A DNA stretch of 64,000 nucleotides from Actinomycetes bacterium (GTDB lineage Bacteria > Actinomycetota > Acidimicrobiia > Acidimicrobiales > Acidimicrobiaceae), in assembly GCA_021822605.1 (NCBI GenBank), contig JAKAQL010000007.1:1-64000 (forward strand). The letters run 5' to 3'. The notes below the pieces were generated by a model. It was not told the origin of the DNA. It searched no databases and was given only the letters and a program-made list of their open reading frames with translations. How positions within the stretch are numbered: position 1 is the stretch's first letter; every line of letters begins with the position of its first letter. A program made the position numbers and the translations under genes. Below are positions 1-8,625 of the stretch, one piece after another.

Positions 1-153
1 GGGATGCGAAGGGTCGGCCTTGTGGAGTTCGTACTCCTCTTGCCACCGGCCAAGGCCCCAGTTATAGGCGAACCGAGCAGTGCCCGCTGCCCGAGCGAGA
101 TAGGTACGCTGGACGTTAGTCGGCTCTAACCTGATCTTGTGGGCGGTTATCAC
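1..153 (-). CDS. tnpB: TnpB (IS607/IS605-type OrfB), 5' part only
   Basis: Reading the minus strand from a GTG at 153 gives an open frame that runs off the left edge of the window. It begins VITAHKIRLEPTNVQ and continues with AGTARFAYNWGL, the typical N-terminus of TnpB/OrfB proteins of IS607 and IS200/IS605 elements. These are RNA-guided nucleases related to Cas12. The GTG overlaps the TGA of the upstream tnpA remnant (GTGA), which is the usual IS607 arrangement. Only about 51 codons are visible, so the RuvC and zinc-ribbon parts, the guide RNA and the right end of the element lie outside the window. The gene is too short here for the ORF track. I cannot tell whether it is intact. Confidence 0.82.
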   Translation of the reverse strand, partial: MITAHKIRLEPTNVQRTYLARAAGTARFAYNWGLGRWQEEYELHKADPSHP

Positions 154-800
154 GGTTTGGCGATCGCCTCTTGCATGGACTCGATCATCTGCTTGGTCTT
201 ATTCGAGCGCGAGCCATAGAGCCGAGCACTGAACACGGTGATGATTTCTGAAATGTCCTGGGTCAGCTCTTCCTCGAAGGACGTGTTCTTCCCTTGGTTA
301 AGGATTATGACTTCGCACTCTTTGGCTTCGCATACGGCAAAGACCAGCTCAGCACCGAATCGTAGAAGCCGGTCTTTGTGGGCGATGACGAGCCTCTGCA
401 CACCGCCGTTGATAATTCCATCGAGTAGCTGTTGAAGCCCTCTCTTGTGATAGTTCATACCAGAACCAATGTCGGTGACTAACTCATACTCCCAGCCTTG
501 GGACGAGCAGTAAAGTTCGAGCATTCGAGCTTGGCGATCTAGGTCTTGTTTTTGGTCTCTCGATGAGACTCGTGCATAGGCGACAGTTTTGCGTGGTGGC
601 TGTCCGATGGGTCGAAAGCGAGGGGTCTGGATTTTTGCCAGGTCATAACGCCGGTGGCCACCGAGGGTTATCTCGGTCGGTTATAGTAAGCCTTCGTCAT
701 CCCACTTGCGGAGAGTCTGCTTGGATACTCCAAGCGCTGCCGCTCGTTCGATATTGATTGGGTCTCTCCTATGCCAAGTAATGTACCCATCTAACGTAGA
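150..800 (-). pseudogene. tnpA: IS607-family serine recombinase TnpA, interrupted by an in-frame stop
   Basis: The 124-aa ORF in the track is only the C-terminal catalytic part. Reading the same frame upstream gives a MerR-like helix-turn-helix (ERAAALGVSKQTLRKWDDEGLL), then an in-frame TAA, then GGHRRYDLAKIQ and VAYARVSSRDQKQDLDRQ, which carries the catalytic serine region of IS607 resolvases. The stop falls in the linker between the DNA-binding helix and the recombinase domain. No ATG is in frame at the 5' end; the nearest one (791-789, minus strand) is out of frame, so a second lesion is possible. It was probably the transposase that moved the adjoining tnpB. It is read here as a pseudogene. 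The left boundary of the element is uncertain, about 800. Confidence 0.78.
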
Positions 801-904
801 TAAAGCACGTATCTTAAACTAACGTGTGGCAGTTGCTACCCCTCCGTTCCGGCGGTCCTCATATGTTTTCCCGGCCCAACTGCACCCGCCACTTTCAATA
901 CACT

Positions 905-928
905 CTAAAATCTGGAGGCAGTGCTCCA
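905..928 (-). terminator. Putative intrinsic terminator after lysS
   Basis: On the minus strand, 19 nt past the lysS stop, there is a 5-bp stem TGGAG/CTCCA with a 6-nt loop, followed by GATTTTAG. The U-run is short, so the signal is modest, but it sits exactly where the fol-coaX-lysS block ends. A second, imperfect hairpin (ATCGG...CCGAT) lies between it and the stop codon. Confidence 0.45.
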
Positions 929-946
929 TCGGTCAGGGCTGGCCGA

Positions 947-2389
947 TCAAGATTGTTCCGGACGAAGCGCAGGGAAAGCGATGACCTCCTTGATATGAGG
1001 AGCATCCGTTAACAGGATAACAAGACGGTCCACCCCAATGCCAAGTCCGCCTGTCGGTGGCATGCCATGCTCAAGCGCTCGAAGAAAGTCCTCATCGAGA
1101 ACCATCGCTTCATCGTCTCCCTCCAAGCGAGCTTGTGCCTGTTGGAGGAATCGTCGACGCTGCTCATCAGGATCATTTAACTCTGAGTAGGCGGTACCGA
1201 CCTCTCGACCCAAGATCACGAGGTCGAACTGCTCGACACGGCCAACCTTGGCGGGATCGCGATGATCTCTTGCCAGCGGCGATACCTCTTTCGGGAAATC
1301 GAGCACAAACGTCGGTTGAGCCAACGTTGACTCGACAAGCTCTTCGTAAAGCGAGAAGAGAATACGCCCAGGCCCATCGCCTGCCTCAACCTTGACATCG
1401 TGATCGGCAGCGAGCCGCACAAGTTCCTCCCGTCCCTGCTCAAGAGAGACCACCTGTCCAAGGGACTCCGATACGAGCTCCTCCATCGTTGCTCGCCGGA
1501 ACGGAGGAGTGAGATCGATCATCTGGCCCTGACAGGTAATCTGCAAGGAACCCTGAGCTGACATCGCCGCATGTGAGATAAGGGACTCCGTGAGTTTGAT
1601 CATCCCGTAGACATCGGTGTAAGCCTGGTAGACCTCAAGCATCGTGAACTCAGGGTTATGCCTTGGAGAAAGCCCTTCGTTACGAAAATCGCGCCCAAGT
1701 TCAAAGACCCGCTCAAAGCCTCCTACCACAAGCCGCTTTAGATAGAGCTCTGGGGCAATCCGAAGAAAGAGATCGGTGTCGAGAGCATTATGGTGGGTCA
1801 CGAATGGCTTCGCAATCGCTCCTGAAGCGACTGGCTGGAGGATCGGTGTCTCGACTTCAATAAATCCACGATCCGTCAGGTCTCTACGGAGCTGTGCGAT
1901 GATGCGAGACCGAATCAGCAGCCGCTCACGCACCGCCGGATTTGCCCAGAGATCAACATAACGCTGACGATAACGGGTATCAGGATCGTTAATACCACGC
2001 CACTTGTCTCCAAAATTGCGGCGAGCATGTGCGAGAAGCTGCCATGTCGCAACCTCCACGGAGAGTTCACCGCTTCGTGATGTCATCACCAGACCAGTAA
2101 CGCTAATCCAATCGCCAAGTACTCGCTGATGGACAAAACGATCGAAATCGTCAGTGGTCTCCCGTCGCAACAGCACCTGGATCGTTCCGCTCGAGTCGAC
2201 GAGATCGCCGAAGGCTAGCTTTCCTTGCCGTCGGAAGCGCATCAGCCGGCCAGCGATGGTTACGACTCGGTCGGTCCTGCTGTCCGCAGCCAGGTGTTCG
2301 AAGGATGCACGCACTGGCCCAATTGGCTCCACCCCCACCACTTCATAGGGTATGTTCTCTTCGACTGGCGACTCCGCCTCATTGTTCAC
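947..2389 (-). CDS. lysS: Lysyl-tRNA synthetase, class II
   Basis: This cytosolic enzyme of 480 aa attaches lysine to tRNA-Lys using ATP. The N-terminal third is an OB-fold anticodon-binding domain (VVTIAGRLMRFRRQGKLAFGDL). The class II core follows, with motif 2 around FRNEGLSPRHNPEFTMLEVYQAY and motif 3 as GLGIGVDRLVILLTD near the C-terminus. Length is within the normal range for bacterial LysS. It is the last gene of a tightly packed block: its start overlaps the coaX stop by 4 nt, suggesting translational coupling. A coaX-lysS neighbourhood is also known in mycobacteria. Nothing in the protein looks damaged. Confidence 0.96.
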   Translation of the reverse strand: MNNEAESPVEENIPYEVVGVEPIGPVRASFEHLAADSRTDRVVTIAGRLMRFRRQGKLAFGDLVDSSGTIQVLLRRETTDDFDRFVHQRVLGDWISVTGLVMTSRSGELSVEVATWQLLAHARRNFGDKWRGINDPDTRYRQRYVDLWANPAVRERLLIRSRIIAQLRRDLTDRGFIEVETPILQPVASGAIAKPFVTHHNALDTDLFLRIAPELYLKRLVVGGFERVFELGRDFRNEGLSPRHNPEFTMLEVYQAYTDVYGMIKLTESLISHAAMSAQGSLQITCQGQMIDLTPPFRRATMEELVSESLGQVVSLEQGREELVRLAADHDVKVEAGDGPGRILFSLYEELVESTLAQPTFVLDFPKEVSPLARDHRDPAKVGRVEQFDLVILGREVGTAYSELNDPDEQRRRFLQQAQARLEGDDEAMVLDEDFLRALEHGMPPTGGLGIGVDRLVILLTDAPHIKEVIAFPALRPEQS

Positions 2390-3228
2390 TCAGTAACCCT
2401 TCCGCCGCCTCTTACCATCGTCAGTGGACGATTCCGCTCCCAAATAAGTCTAAGGCCGTGCAAAGTCAGCCATGGCTCAACGTGGGTTATCACAGGGATG
2501 AAGGGTGCCAACAACTCAGCAAGCCCACCCGTGCCGATCACTGTTGCTGGACCGATGAGCTCCTCAGTGTCAGCCACGATCTGGGTTACCTGACCCTTGA
2601 TCCCATACAGCACACCCGCCTGAATCGACTCGACCGTGGTCTTACCGATGACGGATCGCGGTGCTACGAGTTCTACTTTGCGCAAGGCTGCTGCCCGAGA
2701 GACAAGCGCATCAAGTGCTACGATCACACCGGGGCAGATTGCACCACCGAGATAGTCACCATCCGCTGCCACGACATCGAAGGTGGTTGCAGTTCCAAGG
2801 TCTACGACGATCACCGGGCCACCAAAGAGGTCATGGGCCCCGACAGCATCCGCCAGCCGATCCGGACCAACCTCTGCAGGGTTGTCATAACGGATCTTCA
2901 GACCGATATCGAGTCCCCGACCCAGCACCAGTGGCTCAATCGACAGCCACCCACGAGACACGTCTATCATCGCCTGTGTCGCACTCGAGGCAGAAGAGGA
3001 GATGATCACTCCGGTCATCGGTTCTGAGAATGACAACCCACGCGCATCGAGAAACTGACGCAGCAGCAGATAGATCTCGTCGACTGTTCGATCAACTCTT
3101 GTCGCCAAACGTAGATGCGCAAGAAGACCGTCCTCAGCTCGGCGGCCAGTGCTCGACGGACCAAGCTCGTAGAAACCAAAAACGGTCTCGGTGTTGCCGA
3201 TATCCACTGTGAGCAGTAGCTCTGTCAC
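2386..3228 (-). CDS. coaX: Type III pantothenate kinase
   Basis: A 280-aa protein that phosphorylates pantothenate in the first step of coenzyme A synthesis. The ASKHA-fold signatures of type III kinases are visible: DIGNT at residues 9-13, GPDR at 121-124, DLGTATTF at 143-150 and GGAICPGV near 160. Length fits the family (about 250-280 aa). Its start overlaps the folK stop and its stop overlaps the lysS start, each by 4 nt. Type III enzymes are typically insensitive to CoA feedback; that is family knowledge, not something seen here. Confidence 0.94.
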   Translation of the reverse strand: MTELLLTVDIGNTETVFGFYELGPSSTGRRAEDGLLAHLRLATRVDRTVDEIYLLLRQFLDARGLSFSEPMTGVIISSSASSATQAMIDVSRGWLSIEPLVLGRGLDIGLKIRYDNPAEVGPDRLADAVGAHDLFGGPVIVVDLGTATTFDVVAADGDYLGGAICPGVIVALDALVSRAAALRKVELVAPRSVIGKTTVESIQAGVLYGIKGQVTQIVADTEELIGPATVIGTGGLAELLAPFIPVITHVEPWLTLHGLRLIWERNRPLTMVRGGGRVTE

Positions 3229-3785
3229 TGCGACGCCTCCTGTTCGCCTAGCGAGCCTGTCGTTCTGTCTCGAACGAGACCGTCTTTCTCCATCGACCCT
3301 CGCTTATTCATTATCCAACGACCAGCTACCTGATCGAACTGGGCGATCCTCGTTACTCCCTCTGGCGTGGCACCGGTGAACCCGAGAGCTGTCGCCACGA
3401 TCGGGTCGAGTTCAGACAATGGTACCAGCACAAAGTCTCGCTCGGCCATCCGAGGATGTGGCACGCACAGATCGGAGCTAGTAATCGCCAGACCGGGGAT
3501 ATGAAGGATGTCGATGTCGAGCGTGCGCGGACCAAAGCGTACCAATCGCTCCCTTCCAAAAGCCGCCTCTATGCGATGGATCAGGGCGAGCAACGCGAAG
3601 GGTGATCGATCCCAATCCATCGTCATCACTGCGTTGAGGTAATCTGGCTGATCTGCTGGCCCACCGACTGGCGCGGTGCGGTAGAGCGAAGACACCGAAA
3701 GTGGCTCTCCCAACCGTTCCATCGCGCCCTCCATCTGGCGCTGTGGCGCGACAAGGTTTGCACCTAGTCCAAGATAGACCTTCAC
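3225..3785 (-). CDS. folK: HPPK: 6-hydroxymethyl-7,8-dihydropterin pyrophosphokinase
   Basis: Transfers pyrophosphate from ATP to 6-hydroxymethyl-dihydropterin, the step before dihydropteroate synthase in folate synthesis. Family motifs are GLGANL at 6-11, the metal-binding stretch RTLDIDIL at 87-94, and PHPRMAERDFVL at 109-120. The protein is 186 aa, with about 40 residues beyond the conserved core that look poorly conserved. It overlaps folB and coaX by 4 nt on either side, in the fixed actinobacterial order folE-folP-folB-folK. Confidence 0.94.
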   Translation of the reverse strand: MKVYLGLGANLVAPQRQMEGAMERLGEPLSVSSLYRTAPVGGPADQPDYLNAVMTMDWDRSPFALLALIHRIEAAFGRERLVRFGPRTLDIDILHIPGLAITSSDLCVPHPRMAERDFVLVPLSELDPIVATALGFTGATPEGVTRIAQFDQVAGRWIMNKRGSMEKDGLVRDRTTGSLGEQEASQ

Positions 3786-4171
3786 CGTTGGGCCGCCTCT
3801 GAGTCGTGGGAGCCGCGTGTGACCAGCGTAACCGTCACCCCATCAGAGGTCAGCGAGATGGGAGGCTGACACTTGGTAACCGAGATCTCGATCGTGTCGA
3901 TCCGCGAATACTCCGTCTCCTCCATGATGCCTACGGTGATACGTTCAGCCAGCGTTTCGAGGAGTTTTGGAGCTGGCTCAAGCGCCGCTGGAATCACCCG
4001 ATCCAACAACGAGTAGTCGAAGGTGCCTGCAAGGTCATCGTGAAGACCACGTTCGACGTTGAGAGTCAGGCGAACACCAATCACAAGTGGCTGAGGGGTG
4101 GCCCGTTCTGCCTCTGACAGACCCACGCGCACCATGAGCGCGATATGGGGGATCTCGATGACGTCACTCAC
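3782..4171 (-). CDS. folB: Dihydroneopterin aldolase
   Basis: A 129-aa cytosolic enzyme that cleaves dihydroneopterin to 6-hydroxymethyl-dihydropterin and glycolaldehyde. The length and the pattern GVRLTLNVERGLHDDLAGTFDYSLL, followed by LLETLAERI and the C-terminal VTKCQPPI segment, match FolB tunnelling-fold proteins. It sits between folP and folK with 4-nt overlaps on both sides, so the three folate enzymes are probably translated from one message. Confidence 0.92.
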   Translation of the reverse strand: MSDVIEIPHIALMVRVGLSEAERATPQPLVIGVRLTLNVERGLHDDLAGTFDYSLLDRVIPAALEPAPKLLETLAERITVGIMEETEYSRIDTIEISVTKCQPPISLTSDGVTVTLVTRGSHDSEAAQR

Positions 4172-5007
4172 CTCATTGCCCCGCGCTCCGCATGTTGCCC
4201 AGCGTTCCGCATCGCTTCGACAAGTCTGAGATACTCCACCACAGGTGTGACCTCATGCACGCGCACTACCGAGGCGCCGTGCGTCAGCGCCCAGATATTT
4301 GCGGCAAGACTCTCCTCTCCGCGTTGTGCTGGATCCTCGATTCGGCTCAATCGCGAGAGCCCAGCCAGGAAAGACTTCCGAGAGATCCCAACCAGCACGG
4401 GCGCGCCAAGGTCCCCAAACCGTGTGAGATGGCGTAACAGCTCCAGATTGTGGTGGAGCGACTTGCCAAAACCTATTCCTGGATCCAAGTAGAGCTCGCG
4501 AATTCCAAAGCTCTCGGCATCTTGGCGACATCTCTCGAGGAAGCGAAAAACCTCATCGACAACATCGATGTAGTGGGGCGCTCGTTGCATCGTCGCGGGA
4601 TCACCCTGGGCATGCATCGCAACCCAGCCAGCACCGAACTCCGCCGCAACCCGGCCAAGCGACGCACTGACGTCGTTGACGATCGTCGCTCCACTTTGGA
4701 GCGCCGCCCGAGCAACTATCTCCTTACGAGTATCGATCGAGACGGTACCTAGCTCGGCGAGTGCTTCAATCACCGGCAGCACTCGGCGTCTCTCCTCGTC
4801 GTCGGGGACAGTCTGCGCCCCTGGACGAGTTGATTCGCCACCGACATCGACGATGGTTGCTCCTTGGGCAAAGAGTTCTCTGCCATGATCGATAGCGTCC
4901 TGGGTGTGGACGTAGCGCCCTCCGTCCGAGAAGGAGTCCGGCGTGACATTGACGATTCCCATCACAGCAGGTCGCGGCTGGCCAGACAACATGAACATAC
5001 CGCTCAT
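4168..5007 (-). CDS. folP: Dihydropteroate synthase
   Basis: Condenses 6-hydroxymethyl-dihydropterin pyrophosphate with p-aminobenzoate; it is the family targeted by sulfonamides. Clear TIM-barrel signatures are MGIVNVTPDSFSDGG near the N-terminus, DVGGESTRPGA about residue 57, IVNDVS mid-protein, LDPGIGFGKS, and LVGISRKSF. The length of 279 aa is normal. It overlaps both folE and folB by 4 nt. Confidence 0.96.
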   Translation of the reverse strand: MSGMFMLSGQPRPAVMGIVNVTPDSFSDGGRYVHTQDAIDHGRELFAQGATIVDVGGESTRPGAQTVPDDEERRRVLPVIEALAELGTVSIDTRKEIVARAALQSGATIVNDVSASLGRVAAEFGAGWVAMHAQGDPATMQRAPHYIDVVDEVFRFLERCRQDAESFGIRELYLDPGIGFGKSLHHNLELLRHLTRFGDLGAPVLVGISRKSFLAGLSRLSRIEDPAQRGEESLAANIWALTHGASVVRVHEVTPVVEYLRLVEAMRNAGQHAERGAMR

Positions 5008-5537
5008 CTCGCCTCACCCAGCGCCTTGGCTGACGCGACAAACTGGGTGCTTACCTGAATGCCAGGCTTTGTCACTCCACGCATTGACATGCACAGATGC
5101 TCAGCAACTACACCTACCTTGACTTCATCAGATCCAGTCATCTCTGCAACGTCTTGCGCGATATCGCGAGTCATGCGCTCCTGGAGTTGGAGGCGATGAG
5201 CGTGTCGTTCAACGATGTGAACCAACGCCGAGATCCCAACCACGGAGTCCGTGGGAGAGTACTCAATCGTCACATTTCCAAAAAACGGTAGCAGATGATG
5301 TTCACACAACGAGTAGAAGGTCACCTCGCTCAAGCGAACTGGACCGCTGTCGGCCAGCTGAAAACGGACCTTCGGCGCCTCCGGTTCACCCATCCCGTCG
5401 GTCGCTGACTCGAGAAAAGCGATCCATCGATCCGGCGTGTGGTCGTAGACTTCCTGATCAAAGCGCGCACCGTTGCGGCCGCCAAGGTAGGCGAGGACCT
5501 CTCCAACCGCGGCCACTGCTTCATCGCGCGTGGTCAC
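5004..5537 (-). CDS. folE: GTP cyclohydrolase I
   Basis: Converts GTP to dihydroneopterin triphosphate, the entry step of folate synthesis. Zinc and active-site signatures of FolE1 are present: SLCEHHLLPF, HRLQLQERMT and VVAEHLCMSMRGV. At 177 aa it is a little shorter than many FolE proteins, at the N-terminus. The start is a GTG that shares one base with the hpt stop (TAGTG). In many actinobacteria ftsH lies between hpt and folE; here they abut directly. Confidence 0.94.
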   Translation of the reverse strand: MTTRDEAVAAVGEVLAYLGGRNGARFDQEVYDHTPDRWIAFLESATDGMGEPEAPKVRFQLADSGPVRLSEVTFYSLCEHHLLPFFGNVTIEYSPTDSVVGISALVHIVERHAHRLQLQERMTRDIAQDVAEMTGSDEVKVGVVAEHLCMSMRGVTKPGIQVSTQFVASAKALGEAR

Positions 5538-6082
5538 TAGAGGTTCTCGCGATACTTCGCGATATAGGAGAGGTTCCGATACCGTTCGGCCACGTCAAGA
5601 CCGTAGCCGACCACAAACTCCCGTGGAATTGAGAACCCGACGTAATCAGGGGCGACTAACTCCCGTTGCTCACCCTCTTTGAGAAGGAGAGTACACACCC
5701 TCAGGGACTGGGGATTGCGAGAACGCAGGTTGTGCAGCAGATAGCGAAGGGTAAGCCCACTCTCGATGATATCCTCCACCAACAGGACATCTCGATCAAC
5801 GAGATCGATATCGAGATCTTTGATGATCCTGACAACGCCGGAGGTCTTTGTGGCATCTCCATACGACGAGACTGCCATAAAATCAACACTCACCGGGAGA
5901 TCAATCGCCCTCGCGAGATCGGTCATGAAGACGAATGCGCCCTTGAGAACTCCGATCAAAAGCGGGGAACGACCCTGATAGTCCTGGGTAATCGTTGCGC
6001 CGAGTTCCTCTACTCTCTGCGCGATCCGTTCAGCACTGACCACCACCTCACCAAGATGCTTATCCTCATCACGCCAACCCAT
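5537..6082 (-). CDS. hpt: Hypoxanthine phosphoribosyltransferase
   Basis: Purine salvage enzyme converting hypoxanthine or guanine plus PRPP to IMP or GMP. The type I PRTase PRPP loop reads [14 protein letters not shown]; the upstream [16 protein letters not shown] and the downstream [19 protein letters not shown] also match HPRT. The ORF track opens at 6172, but the ATG at 6082 ([10 protein letters not shown]) has a purine-rich site, GGAGAGAGG, at good distance, and family homology begins just after it. I therefore call a 181-aa protein. It lies between tilS and folE, as in other actinobacteria. About 290 nt separate it from tilS; I see no gene there. Confidence 0.93.
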   Translation of the reverse strand: MGWRDEDKHLGEVVVSAERIAQRVEELGATITQDYQGRSPLLIGVLKGAFVFMTDLARAIDLPVSVDFMAVSSYGDATKTSGVVRIIKDLDIDLVDRDVLLVEDIIESGLTLRYLLHNLRSRNPQSLRVCTLLLKEGEQRELVAPDYVGFSIPREFVVGYGLDVAERYRNLSYIAKYRENL

Positions 6083-6375
6083 ACTTCGAACCTCTCTCCG
6101 CGAGCCCAGCAACCCAGTCCATCTTAGGACCATGGCATCATCGTTACCCTCAACGACAGGCCCTCGGATCAACCCCCTCCCGAACCCCAGCCACCTTGGT
6201 CGAACTCGCCCTTTGGGTCATGGCCCTGTTTTGCTACCCACCGCCAACGAGACTCATCCAGCGGTCACCTGAGTGACGGCCCTACTACCTCGCTTGCCCA
6301 CCGGGGACCCACGCGACAAGTGCCTCATCGAGACGGTTCAGTTGGATGAACCCAGGTCGAGCCAGTACTGTCTCT

Positions 6376-7308
6376 TCATACCGGAAGCCGCAGGAGGCGA
6401 TTGCCACTGCTGTCGTCGAACACCAGTGCATTGTCCAACCTGCGAACGGTGATCGCACCAACGATCTGGTGAGCAGCACGCTGGCCGACCATGACCTCAC
6501 GAATGTGTTCCAAATGTGCACTATCGAGTCTAAGCCCCAAACTTTTCGAGATCGCCTCATTGAGTCGGTGACGTGCGAGCACAGGAGGGAGCTCCGTAAG
6601 GCGCCACGATCCCACGCTCAAGAGCTCCTCGATAGCCTCTTGATACTCCTGAGAACGCAGAGCGGTGCGAGCGAGAATGGGTACGACATCGCGTTGCACA
6701 ATCCCACCCGCTAATGGCAACAGCTCGCTCCGCACTCGATTTCGTACAAAGCGTGGGTCCACATTGCTGGGGTCATCAAAGGACCATATGCGAGCCGCAT
6801 CGCAGAGAAGATGGAGTTCTTTGCGACGCAGCCCGAGGATCGGATGCCTACGTCCAGGCTGCATCCCACCGACCCCAACCAAGCCGGCACCTCGAAGCAG
6901 GTTGGCGAGTACCGTCTCAGCTTGGTCGTCCATCGTGTGGGCCGTGGCCGCATCCCCCAGTTTGGCAAGTCGCACCTGCCGTGCCCGATCCTCAAGGTTG
7001 CCGCCTGCCTGGAGGGCTACGCGGTACTCAACGATCCCAATGCCGTAGGGACTCAAAGCGTCTGCGATCCTGGCGCCCTCGAGGTGTGATTGGGTACGAA
7101 GCCCATGATCGACGTGAATGCCGATAACCCTTTGATTGTTGGCCCACGCAAGCAGCGCGAGGCCCATCGAGTCGCGCCCCCCAGAGATGCCTATCCGTAC
7201 CGGCTCTGATCCCCACTGATCGAGGTCAGAGCGGGCAATCAGCTCAGGAAGCGAAACCCCGTGAGTATTGAGTTCTCTCTCTATGGTCTCTCGACGGATA
7301 CCCATCAT
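6376..7308 (-). CDS. tilS: tRNA(Ile)-lysidine synthetase
   Basis: Modifies C34 of the CAU anticodon of a minor tRNA-Ile to lysidine, so that it reads AUA. The PP-loop is seen as ISGGRDSMGLALLAW, followed by VHVDHGLR-type sequence (IHVDHGLRTQSH) and a GNLEDRARQVR segment typical of the N-type ATP pyrophosphatase fold. FVRNRVRSELLPL is the usual downstream signature. The track starts at 7419, but that overlaps the upstream zincin. The paired ATG at 7308/7305 leaves a 62-nt gap and keeps the whole domain, giving about 310 aa. The exact start is uncertain. Confidence 0.9.
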   Translation of the reverse strand: MMGIRRETIERELNTHGVSLPELIARSDLDQWGSEPVRIGISGGRDSMGLALLAWANNQRVIGIHVDHGLRTQSHLEGARIADALSPYGIGIVEYRVALQAGGNLEDRARQVRLAKLGDAATAHTMDDQAETVLANLLRGAGLVGVGGMQPGRRHPILGLRRKELHLLCDAARIWSFDDPSNVDPRFVRNRVRSELLPLAGGIVQRDVVPILARTALRSQEYQEAIEELLSVGSWRLTELPPVLARHRLNEAISKSLGLRLDSAHLEHIREVMVGQRAAHQIVGAITVRRLDNALVFDDSSGNRLLRLPV

Positions 7309-7370
7309 GAGCCTACTGTATCTCCGCGCAGTCCCATCGGACGCCTCCAAAACCGAAAAGGGATACCCGC

Positions 7371-8375
7371 CTATGAGTGCGGGACAGACGTTGCCCTCCT
7401 CGTCATACGGCGGAGCCACCGACTCGGATCGTCCAGTTCCCCAACCTGAGGCAGGCCGTTTGGCGAGGCAAAAACACGCTGTGGAGCGTGACGATCCTCC
7501 GTGGCAATGACCTCAAAGAACCGTAGCCCTACTGAGTACTGCCTGCGCTTCGATGCAATCCCGGAGAACTGTGAGACAATTTTTGCCACGCCCGTGGACT
7601 GCCTTCGTTCGTCGATCACCCGCTCAAACTCTTCCCGATAAGGAATGATGTCCTTAGACACCTGACGCATCACCCATTCCGCGTGCCCCTCAGCGACCGT
7701 CATCATGGTAGTCGCCTCCTTCGCTACTGACCGGAGTCGTTCAGGCAAGAAGAGGGTGGAGACCTCGATCGGCTCACCCGAGCCAAGGCCCCGTAACCTC
7801 GCGAAGACCTCACCGACGAGATCGACAGGAGAGATCGTAGACGCCTTAAAAAGTTGGCCCATCAACTCGAGTAGGCGGTCGCGAAACCACGGAACTCCGT
7901 AGAACTGGGCCCGATGGGTGAGTTCATGCACCAGAACCCATAAGGCGACCTCGTCAGGGTCGAGTTCCGCTTGTCCTGCAAAGTGATCAATGTTCTCATC
8001 AACCATCCACACTGCGGGCGTTGCCACGGCGAACGCTGGGTCGTATTGACCGAGAACCTTGCCCGCGAAACTCCCCAGCAGCGCGCCGAGCGCCACTGCG
8101 TTTAACTCAGCCATACCGATGGAGCTCGAACGCGATGGAGCTAATCGGTCAATGAGCGCTGCATACGAGTTGATATTACGTTCTGCCCAGCCCTCACGAT
8201 CGACTCCCTCAACAACGAGCGTCTCAGGGCCAAGATCGAGATTAGTCAGATCATGGACAACCCGGCTCGCCGTCGACGAGAGTTCCCGATAGTCGCGAAG
8301 AGAGTGCTCAGACGACTGGTGAATGAGGAGTTTTGCTGTGGTCAAGGCAAAACGTCGAGCGATGACTTCAGCCAT
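7371..8375 (-). CDS. DUF2342-type zincin metalloprotease-like protein
   Basis: A 334-aa protein of the actinobacterial zincin family once labelled as coenzyme F420 biosynthesis associated (DUF2342, Zincin_2). The HExxH zinc motif is HELTH at residues 150-154, inside DPDEVALWVLVHELTHRAQF. Upstream runs GKVLGQYDPAFAV. No signal peptide or membrane segment is evident, so it is probably cytosolic. The start is well supported by AGGAGG 7 nt before the ATG. Genes of this family commonly lie beside tilS and hpt in actinobacteria, as here. Its substrate is unknown to me, and the proteolytic role is inferred only from the motif. Confidence 0.85.
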   Translation of the reverse strand: MAEVIARRFALTTAKLLIHQSSEHSLRDYRELSSTASRVVHDLTNLDLGPETLVVEGVDREGWAERNINSYAALIDRLAPSRSSSIGMAELNAVALGALLGSFAGKVLGQYDPAFAVATPAVWMVDENIDHFAGQAELDPDEVALWVLVHELTHRAQFYGVPWFRDRLLELMGQLFKASTISPVDLVGEVFARLRGLGSGEPIEVSTLFLPERLRSVAKEATTMMTVAEGHAEWVMRQVSKDIIPYREEFERVIDERRQSTGVAKIVSQFSGIASKRRQYSVGLRFFEVIATEDRHAPQRVFASPNGLPQVGELDDPSRWLRRMTRRATSVPHS

Positions 8376-8396
8376 GCACCACCTCCTGTTGCCAGC

Positions 8397-8597
8397 TTAG
8401 GCGATTTTTTTGCGGCCACGTGTCCGCGGGACCACCAGGGGTTCGTGGAGATAACAGTACTTACCCTTGTTGTAGATTGAGAGTGCTGTCCCGCACCCAG
8501 GCTCTTTGCATACTCGACCTTTTTCAAATGTCCGAGCAGGCCGACCAGTTCCAGACGAGTCTGGAACATTCACTATTTCATCCCCTCCGTAAGGCAT
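8397..8597 (-). CDS. Small Cys/His protein behind sigR-rsrA
   Basis: A 66-aa protein with the pattern C-x4-C (RVCKEPGCGTAL) followed by KGKYCYLHEP and a basic tail PRTRGRKKIA. Two cysteines plus a Cys-x2-His could make a small zinc site, and the basic C-terminus could contact nucleic acid; both are inferences. It lies 28 nt after rsrA and 21 nt before the zincin gene, so it is probably in the sigR operon. An in-frame GTG at 8573 has a better ribosome site (GGAGGGG) than the ATG at 8597, so the true protein may be 58 aa. I do not recognise a named family. Confidence 0.75.
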   Translation of the reverse strand: MPYGGDEIVNVPDSSGTGRPARTFEKGRVCKEPGCGTALSIYNKGKYCYLHEPLVVPRTRGRKKIA

Positions 8598-8625
8598 ACT
8601 CCCTACAACGAATCAAAGGTTGGAA

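Noticed and set aside
2305-3027. 240-aa plus-strand ORF opposite coaX
   Set aside because: It is antisense to coaX, whose motifs are complete.
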